NCBI RefSeq assembly: GCF_018919395.1
Contig: NZ_JAHLME010000003.1
Span: 124,001 to 188,000, forward strand
Length of the DNA: 64,000 nt
From: Geomonas azotofigens
GTDB taxonomy: Bacteria; Desulfobacterota; Desulfuromonadia; Geobacterales; Geobacteraceae
Direction of reading: 5' to 3'
The notes under the pieces were generated by a model that had not been told where the DNA came from, did no database searches, and worked only from the letters and a program-made list of their open reading frames with translations. This document shows, in pieces, positions 61,598-64,000 of the stretch. The position numbers were made by a program, and so were the translations under genes. How positions within the stretch are numbered: position 1 is the stretch's first letter; every line of letters starts with the position of its first letter.

Positions 61598-62767
61598 ATG
61601 CCCGAAGCAAAAGTACTTCACGTCATCGGCGGTAGCCAGTTCGGGGGAATCGTCCCCTACGTCGCTTCGCTGGTCAAGATGGCCAGGGAGCAGAACATGG
61701 AGGCGGAGGTTCTCGCCACGGCTCCCAGGGTCGTAGACTATTACCGCCAGCGCGGCATCAAGGTGGTCTCGGTGCTGGGTATCGACCGGGAGATCAGCCC
61801 AACCGGCGACCTCTCCGGACTCTTCCGTCTGATAGCCCATCTGCGCCGGCACCACTACCGGGTGGTGCACACGCACACCTCGAAGGGGGGTATCATCGGG
61901 AGGCTCGCCGCCCACTTGGCCGGCGTCCCGGTAATCATCCACACCACCCAGGGGTATGCCTTCCAGGATTACGCCCAAACCAGGTTCATGCGCTGGCTTT
62001 TGCTCACCGCGGAGCGGATTGCCACCGGCTGGTGCCATCTCATCATTGCCGCCAACAAGTTCGACCGTGACCTCGCCATCGAGACCGGGATCGTGCGCCC
62101 AGAGAAGATCGTCACCATCAAAAACTGCATCGATCTGGACACCATCGACCGCACCCCTGCTCCCGAGGGAATCAGGGCGTCGCTCGGGCTTGGTCGGCAG
62201 GGGAAGGTGATCGGCGTCATGGCGCGCCTCTCCCCCCAGAAGGGGCTCGAATACTTCTTCGACGCGCTTCCATCGGTGCTGGCCGAATTCCCTTCGGTGC
62301 AGGTGCTGGTGGTGGGGGAGGGGGAGTTGCTCCAGGCGCTCAAGGCGCGGGTGGAAGGGCTGGGGCTTTCGGGGCAGGTGGTTTTCGCGGGGTTCCGCTC
62401 CGATTGGATCGAGGTGCTGCGCGCCATAGACCTGTTCGTCATGCCGTCGCTGTGGGAGGGACTGCCCATCACCCTGCTGGGCGCGATGGCAACCTCCCGC
62501 CCCATCGTCACCACCAGGATCAAGGGGATCACCGACGTCTGCGGGGACGGCGAGGTCGCGCTCCTCGTGGAGCCGGCCAACAGCGCCGCACTGTCGGACG
62601 CGATGGCGCGGTTGCTGCGCGATGAAGCGGCGGCGGCTCGTTACGGCGCAGGGGCAAGACGCCGGGTTGAGGAGGAGTACTCGGAGACGGTGATGAACGC
62701 GCGCATCTGGAACTGCTACCAGACGCTTCTGGCCGGCAAGCCTCTTACTGCCGCGGAGGGCGCGTGA
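61598..62767 (+). CDS. Glycosyltransferase family 4 (WbpH/PglA-like)
   Basis: 389 residues. GT-B start AKVLHVIGGSQFGGIVPYVASLVKMARE, acceptor-side VVHTHTSKGGIIGRLAAHLAGVPVIIHTTQGYAF. The donor-side KVIGVMARLSPQKGLEYFFDAL leads to the ExxxxxxxE-type region MPSLWEGLPITLLGAMATSRPIV. ATG 61598 is preferred for the domain start; ATG 61574 is also open. It overlaps the SDR start by 4 bp (GTGA). Confidence 0.9.
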   Translation: MPEAKVLHVIGGSQFGGIVPYVASLVKMAREQNMEAEVLATAPRVVDYYRQRGIKVVSVLGIDREISPTGDLSGLFRLIAHLRRHHYRVVHTHTSKGGIIGRLAAHLAGVPVIIHTTQGYAFQDYAQTRFMRWLLLTAERIATGWCHLIIAANKFDRDLAIETGIVRPEKIVTIKNCIDLDTIDRTPAPEGIRASLGLGRQGKVIGVMARLSPQKGLEYFFDALPSVLAEFPSVQVLVVGEGELLQALKARVEGLGLSGQVVFAGFRSDWIEVLRAIDLFVMPSLWEGLPITLLGAMATSRPIVTTRIKGITDVCGDGEVALLVEPANSAALSDAMARLLRDEAAAARYGAGARRRVEEEYSETVMNARIWNCYQTLLAGKPLTAAEGA

Positions 62768-63705
62768 CCGGCTCCAGCTGCCTCATAACCGGCGGTGCCG
62801 GTTTCATCGGCTGCCACCTGGTCCGGGGCCTCGCGGATGTGGGGTGGAGGGTGAAGGTGCTGGACAGCTTCGTCCCCGAGGAGTGGGCGGGAAGGGATCC
62901 GCGTGCCGAGTACGTCGCGGGGAACTTCAGCGACCGGGACCTCCTTCAGAAGATCCTGCCCGGTGTGGACGTGCTCCTGCATCTGGCCTCCACCACCACA
63001 CCGGCCATGGCCTACGGCCGCTCTGCGTACGACGTCGAGACAAACCTGATCGGGACGCTGCACCTGTTGGAGGAGGCGCTCAGGCAGGGGGTGGGGCGCG
63101 TCGTTTTCCCTTCATCGGGGGGGACCGTGTACGGCAAGGTGCTCAGAACACCGATCACGGAGAAACATCCAACGCGCCCCATCTCATCCCACGGCATCAT
63201 CAAGCTTGCCATAGAGAACTACATCCAGATGCTGAGTCACGAGAAGGGGCTCAAGTATACCATCATGCGTATCGCCAACCCCTACGGCCCCGGGCAGAGG
63301 CCGGGCGCATCGCAAGGGGCGGTCGCCGTGTTCGCCGGGAAGATTCTCAACAACGAGCCGGTGGAGATCTGGGGCGACGGAAGCGTGGTACGGGACTTTC
63401 TCTACGTGGGCGATCTGGTGCAGGCGGTGCTGGCGGCGCTGAGGTCGAAGGAGTCGGTGAACCAGATCCTGAACATCGGCTCCGGCTGTGGCGTCTCGAT
63501 ACGCGAACTGCTCTCGGTGATCGAGGAGGTGACCGGCCGACGGGCCGATGTGCGTTTTCAGCCGGCACGCAACTTCGACGTCCCGGTAAACATCCTCTCC
63601 ATCAAGAAGGCGAGGGCAAAGCTCGGTTGGCAGCCCGAAACGAGGCTTTTGGAAGGGGTGAGGGACACCGTTCCCTGGATCGAAGGGTTCCTGTCGCGCA
63701 GGTAA
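62764..63705 (+). CDS. NAD-dependent SDR with substituted catalytic Tyr
   Basis: 313 residues from GTG 62764. The Rossmann start is CLITGGAGFIGCHLVRGLADVG, with FPSSGGTVYGKVLRTPITEKHP and RIANPYGPGQRPG. The catalytic YxxxK motif reads SSHGIIKLAIENY (His in place of Tyr, Lys kept). The codon is CAC, so this is not a reading error of the translation. GalE-type UDP-HexNAc 4-epimerases need the Tyr, so activity may be altered. The locus fits a role in repeat-unit sugar supply. Confidence 0.85.
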   Translation: MTGSSCLITGGAGFIGCHLVRGLADVGWRVKVLDSFVPEEWAGRDPRAEYVAGNFSDRDLLQKILPGVDVLLHLASTTTPAMAYGRSAYDVETNLIGTLHLLEEALRQGVGRVVFPSSGGTVYGKVLRTPITEKHPTRPISSHGIIKLAIENYIQMLSHEKGLKYTIMRIANPYGPGQRPGASQGAVAVFAGKILNNEPVEIWGDGSVVRDFLYVGDLVQAVLAALRSKESVNQILNIGSGCGVSIRELLSVIEEVTGRRADVRFQPARNFDVPVNILSIKKARAKLGWQPETRLLEGVRDTVPWIEGFLSRR

Positions 63706-63735
63706 CCAAATGGGAGGTTTACTATCGTACGGAAA

Positions 63736-64000
63736 ATGAGTACTGACGATGTCCCTGGCGTGGTGCAGGTGCATCTTTCGAGCTTTCCCGGGTTCTTTCT
63801 CTCCTTTTTGGGGCCGCGGTTCCTGGGGATCTTCTACCGCGGCATCCGGGAGGATGAGTCCGGCATCGGCTATGTCTATCTGAACCCAGCAGGAGAACCG
63901 GCCGGTTTCGTGGCCGGCACTGTCAACCCGCGCGGCTTCTACAAGAGGCTTTTGAAGCGGGACTGGCTCAGGTTTTCCCTCGCCTCGCTTGGCCCCATCG
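63736..64000 (+). CDS. GNAT-family acetyltransferase, N-terminal part only
   Basis: The first 88 residues run off the window. The start STDDVPGVVQVHLSSFPGFFLSFLGPRFLGIFYRG and GYVYLNPAGEPAGFVAGTV resemble GNAT proteins commonly found in exopolysaccharide loci. They would transfer an acetyl or related group to a sugar amine. ATG 63736 is the only canonical start. The best ribosome binding site (GGGAGG, 63712-63717) sits 6 nt before an in-frame ATC at 63724 and 18 nt before the ATG. Confidence 0.75.
   Translation, partial: MSTDDVPGVVQVHLSSFPGFFLSFLGPRFLGIFYRGIREDESGIGYVYLNPAGEPAGFVAGTVNPRGFYKRLLKRDWLRFSLASLGPI

Overview
The window reads as a high-G+C Gram-negative genome, most likely a Geobacteraceae member (Geobacter/Geomonas/Citrifermentans-like). 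This placement is an inference. It rests on the KDO genes for lipopolysaccharide, the FeoB plus DtxR/FeoA-fusion iron locus, the HDOD and chemotaxis gene styles, a c-type cytochrome lipoprotein, and intergenic tandem-repeat stem arrays. I see no rRNA, tRNA, IS element, phage or CRISPR.

Layout. 1-260 is the 3' end of a cysteine desulfurase. 345-822 is a RelE/RHH toxin-antitoxin pair with a readable promoter/operator. 918-10484 holds a ModF-like tandem ABC ATPase, a full-length Lhr-type helicase, two small lipoproteins, a metallo-beta-lactamase-fold hydrolase and an unrecognised alpha-helical protein. 10612-11022 is a monohaem cytochrome lipoprotein. 11195-14479 is a compact cassette: a Cys-rich secreted protein, a DUF4123 adaptor, a GxSxG lipase and an ankyrin lipoprotein. 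It looks like an orphan type VI secretion effector/immunity module. 14695-18379 is an iron locus: a Fur-family regulator, FeoB, a Cys-rich small protein and a DtxR-FeoA regulator.

18925-26013 is a chemotaxis operon: a soluble receptor-like protein, a STAS protein, CheY, CheA, CheR, CheD and CheB. CheA carries an apparent MshEN-like repeat pair, and a degenerate EAL-HDOD protein follows the operon. 27651-33091 is kdsB-pyrG-kdsA-kdsD-kdsC, the CMP-KDO supply genes plus CTP synthase. Every intergenic gap in this run contains an inverted array of short tandem repeats, drawn from three families with 7-, 8- and 9-bp units. The same families also occur after feoB and after cheB.

33386 to the end is a large exopolysaccharide/O-antigen locus on the + strand. 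It contains a UDP-HexNAc 6-dehydrogenase, an SLBB export protein and a Wzz-type co-polymerase. Sugar-nucleotide genes follow: two Gfo/Idh/MocA dehydrogenases, three DegT aminotransferases, two hexapeptide acyltransferases, an SDR epimerase and an N-formyltransferase. A WbpG-HisH-HisF amidotransferase trio comes next. The last part has a Wzx flippase, a glucuronyl-C5-epimerase-like protein, a Wzy-like polymerase, a radical SAM protein, several glycosyltransferases, a second SDR and a partial GNAT. Together these predict a polymer containing 2,3-diamino-uronic acid, with acetamidino and formyl decorations and possibly epimerised uronic acid residues.
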